A stretch of 64,000 bases of DNA from JBECKX01 sp964468475. GTDB lineage: Bacteria; Zixibacteria; MSB-5A5; CAIYYT01. This document shows, one piece after another, positions 39,797 through 49,149 of this stretch. Below the pieces are notes generated by a model. The model made no database searches. It worked only from the letters and a program-made list of their open reading frames with translations, and was not told the origin of the DNA. The position numbers were made by a program, and so were the translations under genes. The stretch is from positions 1 to 64,000 of the forward strand of contig CAYXUL010000002.1 in the NCBI GenBank assembly GCA_964468475.1, read 5' to 3'. The stretch's first letter is position 1; each line of letters opens with the position of its first letter.

Positions 39797-41959
39797 TCAG
39801 TCTGATTTCGTAGTCTCTTTATCCTTCTTCTGGAAGATATAAAAGTCGGTCACCGTACCCGAAGTTGTATCTATCCCGATGCCGTAGTTGTCATAGCCGA
39901 ATTTATCTGAAGCTTGATTCGGTTGGTACCAGCGTTTGTTTGACCCGGCCACAGAATCGGGTGTGAGCGTGTTTGTTTTCGGGTTCCGCCGCAGAAACTG
40001 ATCCTGGCCACCAACGTCGATAAGCAGAGCATACGACTGGGCATACCAGGTGAAGGGGGTAGTCGGTCGTGGCGTGCGATATTCCTCGCGAAACGTTGCG
40101 TGACCGAAGCCGTCTGTGCCCTCATCAAGCTGATAGGTATCATCCCCGCCAAAGTCAAAGAAGAATGAATTGGAGCGTATCTGCGCAGTGGCAATCGAGA
40201 TGATCTTGCCGCTGTAGGAGTCGTTTCCCTGCCAGTCAACCAGCATCGACACAGTGAAGTCCCAGCCGAAGGAAAGCCCGGCACCGGCAGTTTCGAAGAG
40301 CTGATGTTTGTCATTGCCAGATTCGTCAAAAAGCGCTCCGACGCAATAGTGAGCGCCCGACGCCTGCGTGAAGTAGCAGCTCTTGTAGAGATCATTGCCA
40401 TTAACATCGTACAACACTCCCATACCGAACCAGTAGCCGATCCCCTGCGAGAAATTGCCGGCATAATATTCGTCATCCCCGTAGCAGTCGATCAGAGCGC
40501 CGAGTCCGCCAGCCCAGCTGTGACCGTCGGAACCGTCGCCGCGACGCCCGCCGCCACACCCCTGCGCCATGTTGGCGTTAATAACTTCCTTGGAATGGTA
40601 GTCGGCGCGATTGAAAACGGAGGCATACGGCTCGGCGGTGTATTTGTCGTTACCGCGATAGTCAACCAGCAGTCCTATCCCGCCGCCGACACCACCCATG
40701 CCCTGACCATCACCGGCCAGGTAATAGGTGTCCTTCCCTTCACGATCAAGAAGAAAGCCGACCCCAAAGTAACCGCACCCCTGTCCGGAAACATTGAGGG
40801 TGTAATTGTCATTGCCCGCATAATCACAGAGCAGGCCCGTCCCGAAGATGCCGGTACCCTGTGCCAACCGGTCGGCGAGGTAGGTGTCGTTGCCCTGAAC
40901 ATCAATCACAGCGCCGACGCCGCAGTTGCCGTAGCCAAAGGCACGAAGAGAGTTTCGGGTGCCATAATCGTCATCACCGGCAAGGTCAATTACCACGCTC
41001 ACCGGCTGTGTCGGACTTGACCCGCCACCCGCCAGGTAGACATCATTTCCACCCGGATCGAGGATTAGTAGATAATCCCCCGGTTGCACGGTATCGCTGC
41101 CCGAGGAGAGAAACAGTACCTCACCCAGCGGAGTCGCAAATGAGATCGGTTTGTCTAGCGCAAGTTTCAGTCTGGAGAGTTCTTTGGCAGCCTTGTCGGC
41201 GCCGGCGGCGACTTTGTAGGATGCGTACACCATAGATTGCCAGTCGATGGTGGCGGCGCAATCATCGAATTGCGGATAATACTTGAGACCGTCACCCTGC
41301 GTCGCGTCGAGGTCGGTGACTGCATAGAGATCGGTGATGACGCGTCCTTTCACATTGCGCAAGGCGAGCTCACGATAGTGGCTGGCTTCAGCAAGATCGA
41401 CCAGCAACAGCCCGATTTTGAGTTGGGCTGCGGGCGTTAGTTGCGACTCGAGCCGGCTTAGCGCGGAGGTGTCGATTGCCTGGTCAATCTGCCCGAAGAC
41501 GCGATTTTCCAGTGAAGAACCGGCGGAATTGTAGATTCGTGTCAATGCTGCCAGCAGCGGCCGTGGTGAATCGAGAGTGTCGGTGAGGTTAGCGGAGTAG
41601 TTGCGGAAGCCACCAACGCGGCGCTCCCAACCGAGATGATAGGTCAGCTGATATAGGGCGGGATTGGAAGTGTCCCAGAAAGTGCTGTCTTCGAGATACT
41701 GCATCGCCGCAGCTTTCATCGATTCGCTATAGTCATAGACATGTAGCGGTTCAGCGAGTAACGCGTCAAAGGCTGGAAGTTTGTAAGGAATCTCAAAGGG
41801 ATATCGATTCCAGTAGCCTTTGGGGCTATAACCCAGATCAAGCCGCCATTTTCCTACCGAACCGAGCAAGTCATCGAGCAGGTCTTGCCCCTGTGAGATC
41901 GAACAGATTGTTGTCAGAGCGAGAATCGTGAATATTGTCAGTAGCCTGAGTTTCTTCAT
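39797..41959 (-). CDS. exported protein with twelve D-x-x-G-N-D-x-Y repeats
   Basis: The ATG at 41959 has GGAGAGG upstream and gives 720 residues; an in-frame TTG 36 bases earlier is less likely. A signal peptide (LLTIFTILALTTICSISQG) leads a helical domain of about 270 residues, then a solenoid of twelve units. Each has D-x-x-G-[NDKQ]-D-x-[YHF], for example DPGGNDVY, DVQGNDTY, DYAGNDNY, DREGKDTY, DCYGDDEY, DVNGNDLY and DFGGDDTY. Many units are followed by Q-G-x-G and G-x-G-x-L. The Gly/Asn/Asp turns recall RTX calcium beta-rolls, but the period is about 35-40 residues, not nine. No enzyme motif is recognised. It is convergent with the redox-dead thioredoxin gene, three bases apart. Confidence 0.75.
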   Translation of the reverse strand: MKKLRLLTIFTILALTTICSISQGQDLLDDLLGSVGKWRLDLGYSPKGYWNRYPFEIPYKLPAFDALLAEPLHVYDYSESMKAAAMQYLEDSTFWDTSNPALYQLTYHLGWERRVGGFRNYSANLTDTLDSPRPLLAALTRIYNSAGSSLENRVFGQIDQAIDTSALSRLESQLTPAAQLKIGLLLVDLAEASHYRELALRNVKGRVITDLYAVTDLDATQGDGLKYYPQFDDCAATIDWQSMVYASYKVAAGADKAAKELSRLKLALDKPISFATPLGEVLFLSSGSDTVQPGDYLLILDPGGNDVYLAGGGSSPTQPVSVVIDLAGDDDYGTRNSLRAFGYGNCGVGAVIDVQGNDTYLADRLAQGTGIFGTGLLCDYAGNDNYTLNVSGQGCGYFGVGFLLDREGKDTYYLAGDGQGMGGVGGGIGLLVDYRGNDKYTAEPYASVFNRADYHSKEVINANMAQGCGGGRRGDGSDGHSWAGGLGALIDCYGDDEYYAGNFSQGIGYWFGMGVLYDVNGNDLYKSCYFTQASGAHYCVGALFDESGNDKHQLFETAGAGLSFGWDFTVSMLVDWQGNDSYSGKIISIATAQIRSNSFFFDFGGDDTYQLDEGTDGFGHATFREEYRTPRPTTPFTWYAQSYALLIDVGGQDQFLRRNPKTNTLTPDSVAGSNKRWYQPNQASDKFGYDNYGIGIDTTSGTVTDFYIFQKKDKETTKSD

Positions 41960-42067
41960 CGTAGCCTCTCCATTGAGCAATTTCTTTCTGTTCAAAAAGG
42001 AAATGATACCTTTACGTAGTCACAAGGAGAAACGAATCTCAACGCAAGGAGAAGGACAACAGCTAAT

Positions 42068-42484
42068 ATGGCCGAAGTACGACGCAAAATCACGGTGAGG
42101 ATGCACGATACCGATGCGGCAGGGATACTCTTCTTCTCGAATCAGTTTCTCTTTATGCACGATGTGTATGAAGAACTACTGCAGGAAATCGGTTTTCCGA
42201 TGCAGCGGCTGATCGGGCCGGAATCGTTCTTTGTGCCGATTGTGCATGCCGAAGCGCAGTTTTCCAAACAGTTGTCGCAGGGTGATGAGCTAACAATTTC
42301 GGTAAGCATTGAGCGGATCGGGAATACGTCGTATGCGCTGGCGTATCAGCTATTCACGGATGAGAATGAACTCGCCGGTACCGGCAAGACGGTGCATGTC
42401 ACCATTGACCGCGATACAAAAGAGAAGATCCCCCTGCCACCGAAGTTTCGCAAGAAGCTTGAAAGCTTTCAGACGCGAGAGTAG
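42068..42484 (+). CDS. 4HBT-family acyl-CoA thioesterase, DHNA-CoA hydrolase candidate
   Basis: A 138-residue single hot-dog fold. The catalytic motif HDTDAAGILFFSNQF near residue 14 is the FcbC/YbgC type, with Asp as the active acid. AAGGAGAAGG precedes the ATG. The gene is convergent with the last gene of the men operon, seven bases from its end. The menaquinone pathway needs 1,4-dihydroxy-2-naphthoyl-CoA to be hydrolysed between MenB and MenA, and thioesterases of this family do that in cyanobacteria, so a MenI role is a good inference from context. A general YbgC-like role is the alternative. It is not in the operon itself, being on the other strand. Confidence 0.75.
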   Translation: MAEVRRKITVRMHDTDAAGILFFSNQFLFMHDVYEELLQEIGFPMQRLIGPESFFVPIVHAEAQFSKQLSQGDELTISVSIERIGNTSYALAYQLFTDENELAGTGKTVHVTIDRDTKEKIPLPPKFRKKLESFQTRE

Positions 42485-42491
42485 AGGTTAA

Positions 42492-43788
42492 TCACTCTTC
42501 TTTGGCTGAAGAGTAAAATTCGGCGAGTTTTTTAAGATCAACTTTGCCCGTAGTAGTCAGGGGCCACTCTTTGAGGGGAATAATCTGGTCAGGTACTTTG
42601 TAGCGTGCTAATGTTTCGGTTAGCTTTGCTTTCAAAGCGACAATATCGAGCTCGGCGGAGGAGATCACAAATGCAATCGGCCGTTGTCCCCACTTCTCGT
42701 CTTCAATTCCAATCACTTTGGCTTCGGCATCACCTGCAGCTTCGCTGATTGCCTGCTCGATCTCGAGGGGGTAGATATTCTCTCCACCCGAGACTATCAT
42801 ATCGTCTTTGCGTCCCGACACATGCAGCTCTCCATTTTCATCAATCTTGCCGATATCGCCGGTCTTGAACCAGTCTGCTGGCTTGCGTCTTTCCGCGCCG
42901 ACATAGCCGCTGAAGAGTATCTCGCCGCGTACTTCGATTTCTCCGTCGGCTGCGATTCTGATCTCGCGATAGGAAAGAACGCTGCCNNNNNNNNNNNNNN
43001 NNNNNNNNNNNNNNNNNNNNNNNNNNNNNNNNNNNNNNNNNNNNNNNNNNNNNNNNNNNNNNNNNNNNNNNNNNNNNNNNNNNNNNCGTAACAGCGGAGT
43101 TCTCAATCATCGCTTTGAGGTTATCAGGCTGGAAGTTCTCGGGGAGTGCAATCCGTGCGCCGGCCAGAAGGGATCTGATCAAAATGCCGATACCGCCGAC
43201 ATGAAACAGGGGCAAAGAGAGCAGCCAGCAGTCATCGCGGCTAAGGTCTAACGCTTCATTGACGCCTAGAGCATTATAGTAGAGACTTGCCGCTGTCAGG
43301 CACACGCCCTTGGGCTTGCCGGTAGAACCGGAGGTCATCACAACCAGCGCCTCCCGTTGCATATCGTTAGAGCTGGCAGCAGACTTCTCTGACCCATAAC
43401 GCGAGTCAGATTCGGCGGGGAATTTGAGATAGTGAACTTCGCACTCTGAATCCTTCAGTTTGATTTCTGTACCAGAACTCAGAATGTGCTGACAGCCCGT
43501 CTCCTCGATTAATCCCCGCCATTCGTCGGGATGCGCTCTCGCATTGAGTGTCACTGCGGATGCTCCCAGTCTCCAGAGCGCCAGCAGGGAAATCACATAC
43601 TCTACCGAATTCGGCGCCAGGATAGCAACCCGGTCACTCGGCGCAACACCGTAGCCTCGAAGTTGTGATTCTGCCGCTGATACCGACGCCGCGACTTCGC
43701 CAAAGCTGTATTCTCGGTCATTTGTTGAGATAAAAATTCGCTTCGCATTTTCCGCGGCGTGCTTCTCAAGAAGTGCTTCGATATTCAT
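42492..43788 (-). CDS. menE: o-succinylbenzoate-CoA ligase (interrupted by gap)
   Basis: An ANL-family AMP-forming ligase that activates o-succinylbenzoate. Before the gap 234 residues are readable, with the P-loop VVMTSGSTGKPKGV and LLSLPLFHVGGIGIL. After the gap 163 residues follow, with EIEVRGEILFSGY, WFKTGDIG, SGRKDDMIVSGGENIYPLEIE and the catalytic Lys in PLTTTGKVDLKKL. The two parts lie in different frames across the 100 N, so the true gap is not 100 bases; about 70-90 residues seem missing. The ATG overlaps the menC stop (ATGA, 43785-43788). Last gene of the men operon. Confidence 0.93.
42987..43086. other. scaffold gap (100 N) in menE
   Basis: Exactly 100 N. The coding frame differs on the two sides, so the real length is not 100 bases; family length suggests roughly 200-270. 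Confidence 0.85.
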
Positions 43789-44933
43789 AGCTTGATTTCC
43801 TGCAAATAAGAGGGCGGCACCTCGAGATCAACCTCCATCCCCAGTCCCGGTTGCAGAGGTAACCTCATTTTACCTCTTGAAATTGGGTAGGGCGCCTTAC
43901 CGAGTGATGACTCCAGCCGGTTGGAAGTTGCGAGGCCGCATGCCAGCACCTTGCCGGGAAGTGAGCCAGCCAGTTGAGCGGCGGCAGCAATGCCTATATC
44001 GCTCTCTAACGCCGATGTGATAACGCACTTGACGCCTCGCGAATCTAACACCTCAATCAGCTCATAAGACTCCCTTAATCCCCCAAGCACAGCTGGTTTA
44101 AGAACTGCGACTTGAAAGCAGCCCGACCGAGTCAACTCGCCGTCAGCAAACTGCGCTAATGGTCCGGAATTATCTCTACGCCACTCAGCTATTGCCTCAT
44201 CGAGAGCAATTGGTATGGATGTGATTGCTGATAGTTGCTGAAGCGCTTCCGATCGCGGTTCTTTCAGCGGCTCTTCGATGTACTCGATATCGTAGTCCGC
44301 GACTGCTTTGAGGAACTGCGACGCTTCCGCCAAAGTGAAGGCGCGGTTGGCATCGAGGCGTAGTTTGCAGTCTGCGCCGATAGTTTGTCGAATCCGTCTG
44401 ACCAGGTCGATTTCATTTTCCGGATCACGACCAACCTTGAGCTTGAATACAGATACCCCCTCATTGAGTAAGGTGTCGAGTTGCGAAGTAATGCTGGTGT
44501 TATCGCCGGTTACGAGGTAGTTGACTTCGATTTCATCAACAGTCGCTTCTGAATCAAACCATGCGTTGCGCAGAGGAAGTCCAGCTATTTGCGAGTAGAG
44601 GTCAGCGATCATGGTTTCCAGGCAAAACTGTACTGATGGCGACACGTCGTCAATAATCTCATTCAATCTCGACACTATCTGTAGCGGAGTGGAGTTCCCG
44701 TCGAGCTCGAAGCGTCCTAACAATGGTAGTGTGCTTGTCAATTCCGCTTCCACGGAATCGGATGATTCCCTGCTGAATCCCGGCAGCGGAGCGGCTTCGC
44801 CCCAGCCCGTGGTGCCTGCTGCGGTCGTAGCGCAGATAATGAACCCTGTGCGCTGGGAAAACTGTCGTTGGGAAGTATCTACAGTATCACGAAATGGCAC
44901 CAGATAGCGCCACAAACGAACTGACTCAATCAT
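43785..44933 (-). CDS. menC: o-succinylbenzoate synthase
   Basis: A 382-residue enolase-superfamily enzyme that dehydrates SHCHC to o-succinylbenzoate. The catalytic lysine pair is in VFKLKVGRD (K-x-K), and metal ligands are in LRLDANRAF, IEYIEEPL and IALDEAI; the second catalytic Lys is in AVLKPAVLGG. The N-terminal capping domain is present (RTGFIICATTAAGTTGWGEAAPLPGFS). The ATG at 44933 overlaps the menA stop (ATGA); an ATG twelve bases earlier is also in frame. It overlaps menE downstream in the same way, so translation is coupled on both sides. Confidence 0.95.
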   Translation of the reverse strand: MIESVRLWRYLVPFRDTVDTSQRQFSQRTGFIICATTAAGTTGWGEAAPLPGFSRESSDSVEAELTSTLPLLGRFELDGNSTPLQIVSRLNEIIDDVSPSVQFCLETMIADLYSQIAGLPLRNAWFDSEATVDEIEVNYLVTGDNTSITSQLDTLLNEGVSVFKLKVGRDPENEIDLVRRIRQTIGADCKLRLDANRAFTLAEASQFLKAVADYDIEYIEEPLKEPRSEALQQLSAITSIPIALDEAIAEWRRDNSGPLAQFADGELTRSGCFQVAVLKPAVLGGLRESYELIEVLDSRGVKCVITSALESDIGIAAAAQLAGSLPGKVLACGLATSNRLESSLGKAPYPISRGKMRLPLQPGLGMEVDLEVPPSYLQEIKL

Positions 44934-45832
44934 TGAAGCAAGCATCCCAGGGAGAAAAGGATGGAGTAGATCGCCAGAAGTTGCCCGGTGCCTGCCAGCA
45001 CTTGGTTGAGCGGTCGACCCTTTAGGCCCCCAAGTACTTTCCTAATCAGGACTGAAGCCGGAATAACCGCCAGGAGCGCCAAGAGGACGCCCAACTGGTG
45101 CCGCAGAAGCAGGTAGTGCATCACGGGATAGATCAACGCCAGGATTACCAGCACGGTGTAGTACCAGCGTGTCATTCTCGAACCCATCCTAACGGCAAGA
45201 CTGCGCTTGCCGCTGCTGCTGTCAGTATCTATGTCACGAAGGTTGTTAACCGCGAGAATCGCCATCGACAGCAAGCCCGGAGCGATTCCGGCATAGATCG
45301 CCTCATAGGATAGATTGAGGGTGCAGGCATAGTAGGTTCCGGCAACAGCGACAGGTCCAAAAAAAATCAGCACGAAAATATCGGCGCTGCCGTTATAGCT
45401 GAGCGGGGAAGGTCCTGCTGTATAGAGTATGCCAAAAAGAATTGAGGCTACGCCGATAGCCGCCATCGGCCACCCGGCGCGTACCACCAGGTAAATTCCC
45501 AGGACGAGTGCCGCCACAAATGCCAGAATCGTTGCACGCAGCATGGTACCGGGAGATACCAGCCCGGCCTGGGTGACGCGCAAAGGCCCGAGTCGGTTCG
45601 CTGAATCGACCTGCTTCTGGTAGTCGGCCCGGTCATTGGCGAAGTTGGTTCCAATTTGAATGAAGATCGCGCCGAACAACGCGGCCAGGAAAGCATAGAC
45701 ATGAAAGCCCAAATCGGCATGCGCGAGTGCTCCACCGATCAGCACCGGCGCGACCGCTGCCCAGAGAGTCTTGGGGCGGGCTGCCATTATCCAGATTTGG
45801 AAATGACTGAGTTCCTTTTCAGATTCGTTCAT
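44930..45832 (-). CDS. menA: 1,4-dihydroxy-2-naphthoate polyprenyltransferase
   Basis: A 300-residue UbiA-superfamily membrane enzyme with eight or nine hydrophobic segments. It joins DHNA to a polyprenyl diphosphate in the inner membrane. The two Asp-rich prenyl-diphosphate sites are FANDRADYQ and NNLRDIDTD, the MenA forms of NDxxDxxxD and DxxxD. SANRLGPLRVTQAGLVSP is also typical. The ATG at 45832 or the GTG three codons earlier may start it. It lies 43 bases after menB and overlaps menC. Confidence 0.95.
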   Translation of the reverse strand: MNESEKELSHFQIWIMAARPKTLWAAVAPVLIGGALAHADLGFHVYAFLAALFGAIFIQIGTNFANDRADYQKQVDSANRLGPLRVTQAGLVSPGTMLRATILAFVAALVLGIYLVVRAGWPMAAIGVASILFGILYTAGPSPLSYNGSADIFVLIFFGPVAVAGTYYACTLNLSYEAIYAGIAPGLLSMAILAVNNLRDIDTDSSSGKRSLAVRMGSRMTRWYYTVLVILALIYPVMHYLLLRHQLGVLLALLAVIPASVLIRKVLGGLKGRPLNQVLAGTGQLLAIYSILFSLGCLLQ

Positions 45833-45875
45833 TGGCTGCACTGTCGGATATTAATCTGCTCCCCACCGACTGATC

Positions 45876-46697
45876 TTATGGATTGCGCCCGAATTTGGAA
45901 AACTGCGGTTTGCGTTTTTCGACAAAGGCGTCGCGACCCTCCTGTGCCTCAGGAGTCATGTAGTACATCATAGTAGCATTACCCGCCAGTTCCTGCAGTC
46001 CCGCCTGGCCGTCACAGTCGGCATTCATTGCTGCTTTCAGACAGCGCAGCGCCAGCGGGCTCTTTTCCAGTATTTCGCGGCACCATTTGACCGTCTCTTC
46101 CTCGAGCTTGTCATTGGGGACGACCGCATTGACCAGCCCCATTTCGAGCGCCTCCTGCGCACTGTATTGCCGGCATAGAAACCAGATTTCGCGCGCTTTC
46201 TTCTGGCCCACCATACGCGCCAGGTAGCTCGAACCGTAACCGCCGTCAAAGGAACCGACTTTCGGTCCTGTCTGGCCGAAGATGGCATTATCGGCGGCAA
46301 TGGTCAAGTCGCACATCACGTGCAGCACGTGCCCGCCCCCGATTGCGTACCCCGCTACCATCGCAATCACCGGCTTGGGAAGCGTACGAATCTGACGCTG
46401 TAGATCGAGTACGTTAAGGCGATGCACGCCGCTGTCGTCCTTATACCCTGAATCTCCCCTGATCTTCTGATCGCCACCGGAGCAGAATGCTTTCTCACCC
46501 TTACCGGTGAGAATCACAACACCGATCTCTGGATCTTCGCGCACGTCGGTAAAAGCCTCAGACATTTCTTTCACGGTCAGCGGCCGAAACGCGTTGCGTA
46601 CCTCGGGGCGGTTTATAGTGATTCTGGCGATTCCCTCTGCTTTGTGATACTCAATGTCGGTATACTTGCCGGCCGGATGCCAGCTTACTGTGCCCAT
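45876..46697 (-). CDS. menB: 1,4-dihydroxy-2-naphthoyl-CoA synthase
   Basis: A 273-residue crotonase-fold enzyme that cyclises o-succinylbenzoyl-CoA to DHNA-CoA. Its type-specific motifs are AFCSGGDQKIRG (oxyanion hole), AGYAIGGGHVLHVMCDLTIAA, and GPKVGSFDGGYGSSYLAR with the catalytic Asp and Tyr. The C-terminus KRKPQFSKFGRNP is usual for MenB. The ATG at 46697 is about ten bases after GGAGGAGG; the frame is open upstream into menH sequence. It lies 19 bases after menH. Confidence 0.97.
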   Translation of the reverse strand: MGTVSWHPAGKYTDIEYHKAEGIARITINRPEVRNAFRPLTVKEMSEAFTDVREDPEIGVVILTGKGEKAFCSGGDQKIRGDSGYKDDSGVHRLNVLDLQRQIRTLPKPVIAMVAGYAIGGGHVLHVMCDLTIAADNAIFGQTGPKVGSFDGGYGSSYLARMVGQKKAREIWFLCRQYSAQEALEMGLVNAVVPNDKLEEETVKWCREILEKSPLALRCLKAAMNADCDGQAGLQELAGNATMMYYMTPEAQEGRDAFVEKRKPQFSKFGRNP

Positions 46698-46716
46698 ATC
46701 GGTTGAATCCTCCTCC

Positions 46717-47347
46717 TTAACCCGTAACCAGAATTCTCTCTTCAATGAAGCGCCTGACTGCAGTTCCGTAAGCGAGCGATTGCTCCAGATGACAGTTGTG
46801 GCCCGCATCCGCAATCACCGTCCACTCGACGTGCGGAATCATCTCTGTCATGCGGCGACAAACACGCGTGTACTCACGATCTTTGGCTCCCGAGAACAAC
46901 TTAACTGGAATGCGCAATTCCCCCAGTCGGTTCCACATCGGCGTCTGCCTGCCGGGACTCANNNNNNNNNNNNNNNNNNNNNNNNNNNNNNNNNNNNNNN
47001 NNNNNNNNNNNNNNNNNNNNNNNNNNNNNNNNNNNNNNNNNNNNNNNNNNNNNNNNNNNNNGTAATGCCAGTCGGCCACCCATTGAGTAACCCAGCAAGA
47101 TGAAGTCCTCGAGTTTCAATGCCCTGGTAAATTCGTGCACCTCTTTCGCGATCGACGCCAACGAAATTTTCATTCGCGATGGCGTCAGCTGAGTCTGGCC
47201 ATGACCCGGCAAATCAGGAGCTACGCAGAAGTAATCGTTCGCAAGCTTCTCGATGAGCCTGCTCCAGTCGCTGGCGAGGCCGCCAAACCCGTGGAGCATG
47301 ACTACAGTTGGATTGTTCCTGTCACCTTCGGAGATGTAATGCATCAT
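46717..47347 (-). CDS. menH: SHCHC synthase, alpha/beta hydrolase (interrupted by gap)
   Basis: MenH removes pyruvate from SEPHCHC. The first 95 residues show the oxyanion region MLHGFGGLASDW and the nucleophile elbow ILLGYSMGGRLAL (Ser). After the 100-N gap come 80 residues with the acid-region FSGAKDREY and the catalytic His in ADAGHNCHLEQ. The two parts are in different frames, so the real gap length is not 100; about 80-90 residues are missing by comparison with ~260-residue family members. AAGGAG precedes the start. It lies between menD (41 bases) and menB (19 bases) in the operon. Confidence 0.9.
46962..47061. other. scaffold gap (100 N) in menH
   Basis: Exactly 100 N. The coding frame changes across it, so its length is a placeholder. 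Confidence 0.85.
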
Positions 47348-47388
47348 TGCTGCGCTCCTTCGCTGGCTTCCCGGTCGTAGCGGATTCC

Positions 47389-49149
47389 CTAAGCAAACAG
47401 TTGCCGTGCTCTTTCATGCAATGACTCCCAGAATTCTCTATGGTGAATCACATCGGCATCGCACTCTGTCTTCAGTTCGATTATCACCGGCTTACTGCTC
47501 TTGAGCGTATGGCGGTAAATCGTCTTGAAATCACGAATATTCAACGGCTGATAGTATTTGATGCCAAACATGTCTGCTGCCTGAGCGAAATCGAGTCGAT
47601 GCGGTGTCTGGAAGTACTCCTGAAAGTGCGCTTCGACTCCTGCCACGGGAAGATACGAAAATATCTCACCGCCGTCATTGTTCAGAATCACAATAGTTAC
47701 GGGAAGATCGCGATTTCTCACAAGAGAAAGTGAATTAAGATCGTGAAGCGCGGCCAGATCGCCGATCACTAGCGTCGTATGTTGCCGCGTCGCGTGAGCA
47801 AATCCGACTGCAGCGGCAATGGTGCCGTCAATTCCGTTGACGCCGCGATTTGCCGCGACCCGAATCGAACTCGCTCTCGCGGCCACGAAACTGTTCGCCT
47901 CGCGGATCGCCATACTCGTCGCCAGATAGAGCGAGCGCGGTGAGTCTCCTGCGGCGCAAATCTCTGCCGCGATCTTACTCCCAATGAGACTCTCATCACT
48001 TTTTGCGAACCAGTTATCGACTTGCTTTCGCGCCAGATCCTCCAGATTTTTGAAGGGAGTCATCAGCTCCGATGCCGAAACCATCAGCTTACTGAAAGAT
48101 GAGACTGCGGATCTGTAGTCAGCAGCGACTGCATCGGTCACGCGATGATGCGGATCGATTCGTTTTGATCCCGGTGTTACGATTACGTACGCTGAAGTTG
48201 CCTTCGCGGTGTATCGGGTGACAAACTTGCTGATCGGAGTGTCGCCGAACTGGAGGACAACATCGGGTTCGACAGCTTCCGCAACTTCGTCAAAGCGAAG
48301 ATAGTTATCAGCATAGCTGACAGCCTCCTCTGATTTTTCTACAGCAAATCTCGTCTGTGAACAGATATCCGAGATCAACGGCCAACGCCATTGTTGCGCT
48401 AATTTTATCAGTGCAGCTCCGCTATCAGGATCGCGGAGCACCCCGGCTACAATTATCCCGCGCTTTGAAGCAAGAATCTTTGAACACACTGAGTCAGGTA
48501 TTGCCTCTTCGCTGGAAGCGGAAGCTTCATGACTCAAAGAATATGGTTCCCGCGCGGACTCCCAACCACGCAAGCCGGCAAGCTCGTTGGAGAAATCTAT
48601 AGCATCTCCGAGCGGCGCGAGAGGTTCACGGAAGCGGCAGTTGAGATGAACCGGACCGGCATCGGCGGAGGTCGCCTGCGAAAACGCAAGATCAACGCAG
48701 CTAAGCAGAAACTGAGGAGTTAGCCGGGAATCACCCAGTGGGAGATCCTCGAAGTAATTGGCGTAGCTGCCGAAGATTTCACGCTGGTCAATTGTCTGGT
48801 AGGAGCTGCTATTGAGAGCTTCCAGGGGTCGGTCAGCGGTGAGCAAAATCAGCGGTGTCTGCGACTCATGGGCCTCCACAACCGCAGGGAAGTAATTGGC
48901 AACAGCTGTACCCGAAGTGCAGATCATGGCGGCAGGCTTGCCCGCGCCTTTGGCATAGCCAACAGCGAAGAACGATGCACCACGTTCGTCGAAATGGACG
49001 ATCGTTTTCGCACGCTTGTGCTCTGCGGCGGCGATCACCAGAGGTGTGTTGCGTGAGCCGGGGGAGATACAGAACAACTCCACGCCACAACGCACGAGTT
49101 CTTCGATGATCAGATTAGCTTGAAATTGATTAAGACTCGCAGCCTTCAC
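47389..49149 (-). CDS. menD: SEPHCHC synthase (2-succinyl-5-enolpyruvyl-6-hydroxy-3-cyclohexene-1-carboxylate synthase)
   Basis: A 586-residue thiamine-diphosphate enzyme that joins 2-oxoglutarate and isochorismate. The N-terminal SPGSRNTPLVIAAAEH and HFDERGASFFAVGYAKG (with the cofactor-activating Glu region) are MenD hallmarks, followed by ICTSGTAVANYFPAVVEA and LTADRPLE. The C-terminal ThDP-binding part contains GDLAALHDLNSL and VILNNDGGEIFSYLP. Length is normal. The start is a GTG whose GTGA overlaps the menF stop (49146-49149). Confidence 0.96.
   Translation of the reverse strand: MKAASLNQFQANLIIEELVRCGVELFCISPGSRNTPLVIAAAEHKRAKTIVHFDERGASFFAVGYAKGAGKPAAMICTSGTAVANYFPAVVEAHESQTPLILLTADRPLEALNSSSYQTIDQREIFGSYANYFEDLPLGDSRLTPQFLLSCVDLAFSQATSADAGPVHLNCRFREPLAPLGDAIDFSNELAGLRGWESAREPYSLSHEASASSEEAIPDSVCSKILASKRGIIVAGVLRDPDSGAALIKLAQQWRWPLISDICSQTRFAVEKSEEAVSYADNYLRFDEVAEAVEPDVVLQFGDTPISKFVTRYTAKATSAYVIVTPGSKRIDPHHRVTDAVAADYRSAVSSFSKLMVSASELMTPFKNLEDLARKQVDNWFAKSDESLIGSKIAAEICAAGDSPRSLYLATSMAIREANSFVAARASSIRVAANRGVNGIDGTIAAAVGFAHATRQHTTLVIGDLAALHDLNSLSLVRNRDLPVTIVILNNDGGEIFSYLPVAGVEAHFQEYFQTPHRLDFAQAADMFGIKYYQPLNIRDFKTIYRHTLKSSKPVIIELKTECDADVIHHREFWESLHERARQLFA

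Noticed and set aside
40304..41020. A 238-codon plus-strand frame rich in Val/Ile/Ala
   Set aside because: It mirrors the D-x-x-G-N-D-x-Y repeat gene; the repetitive sequence keeps several frames open.
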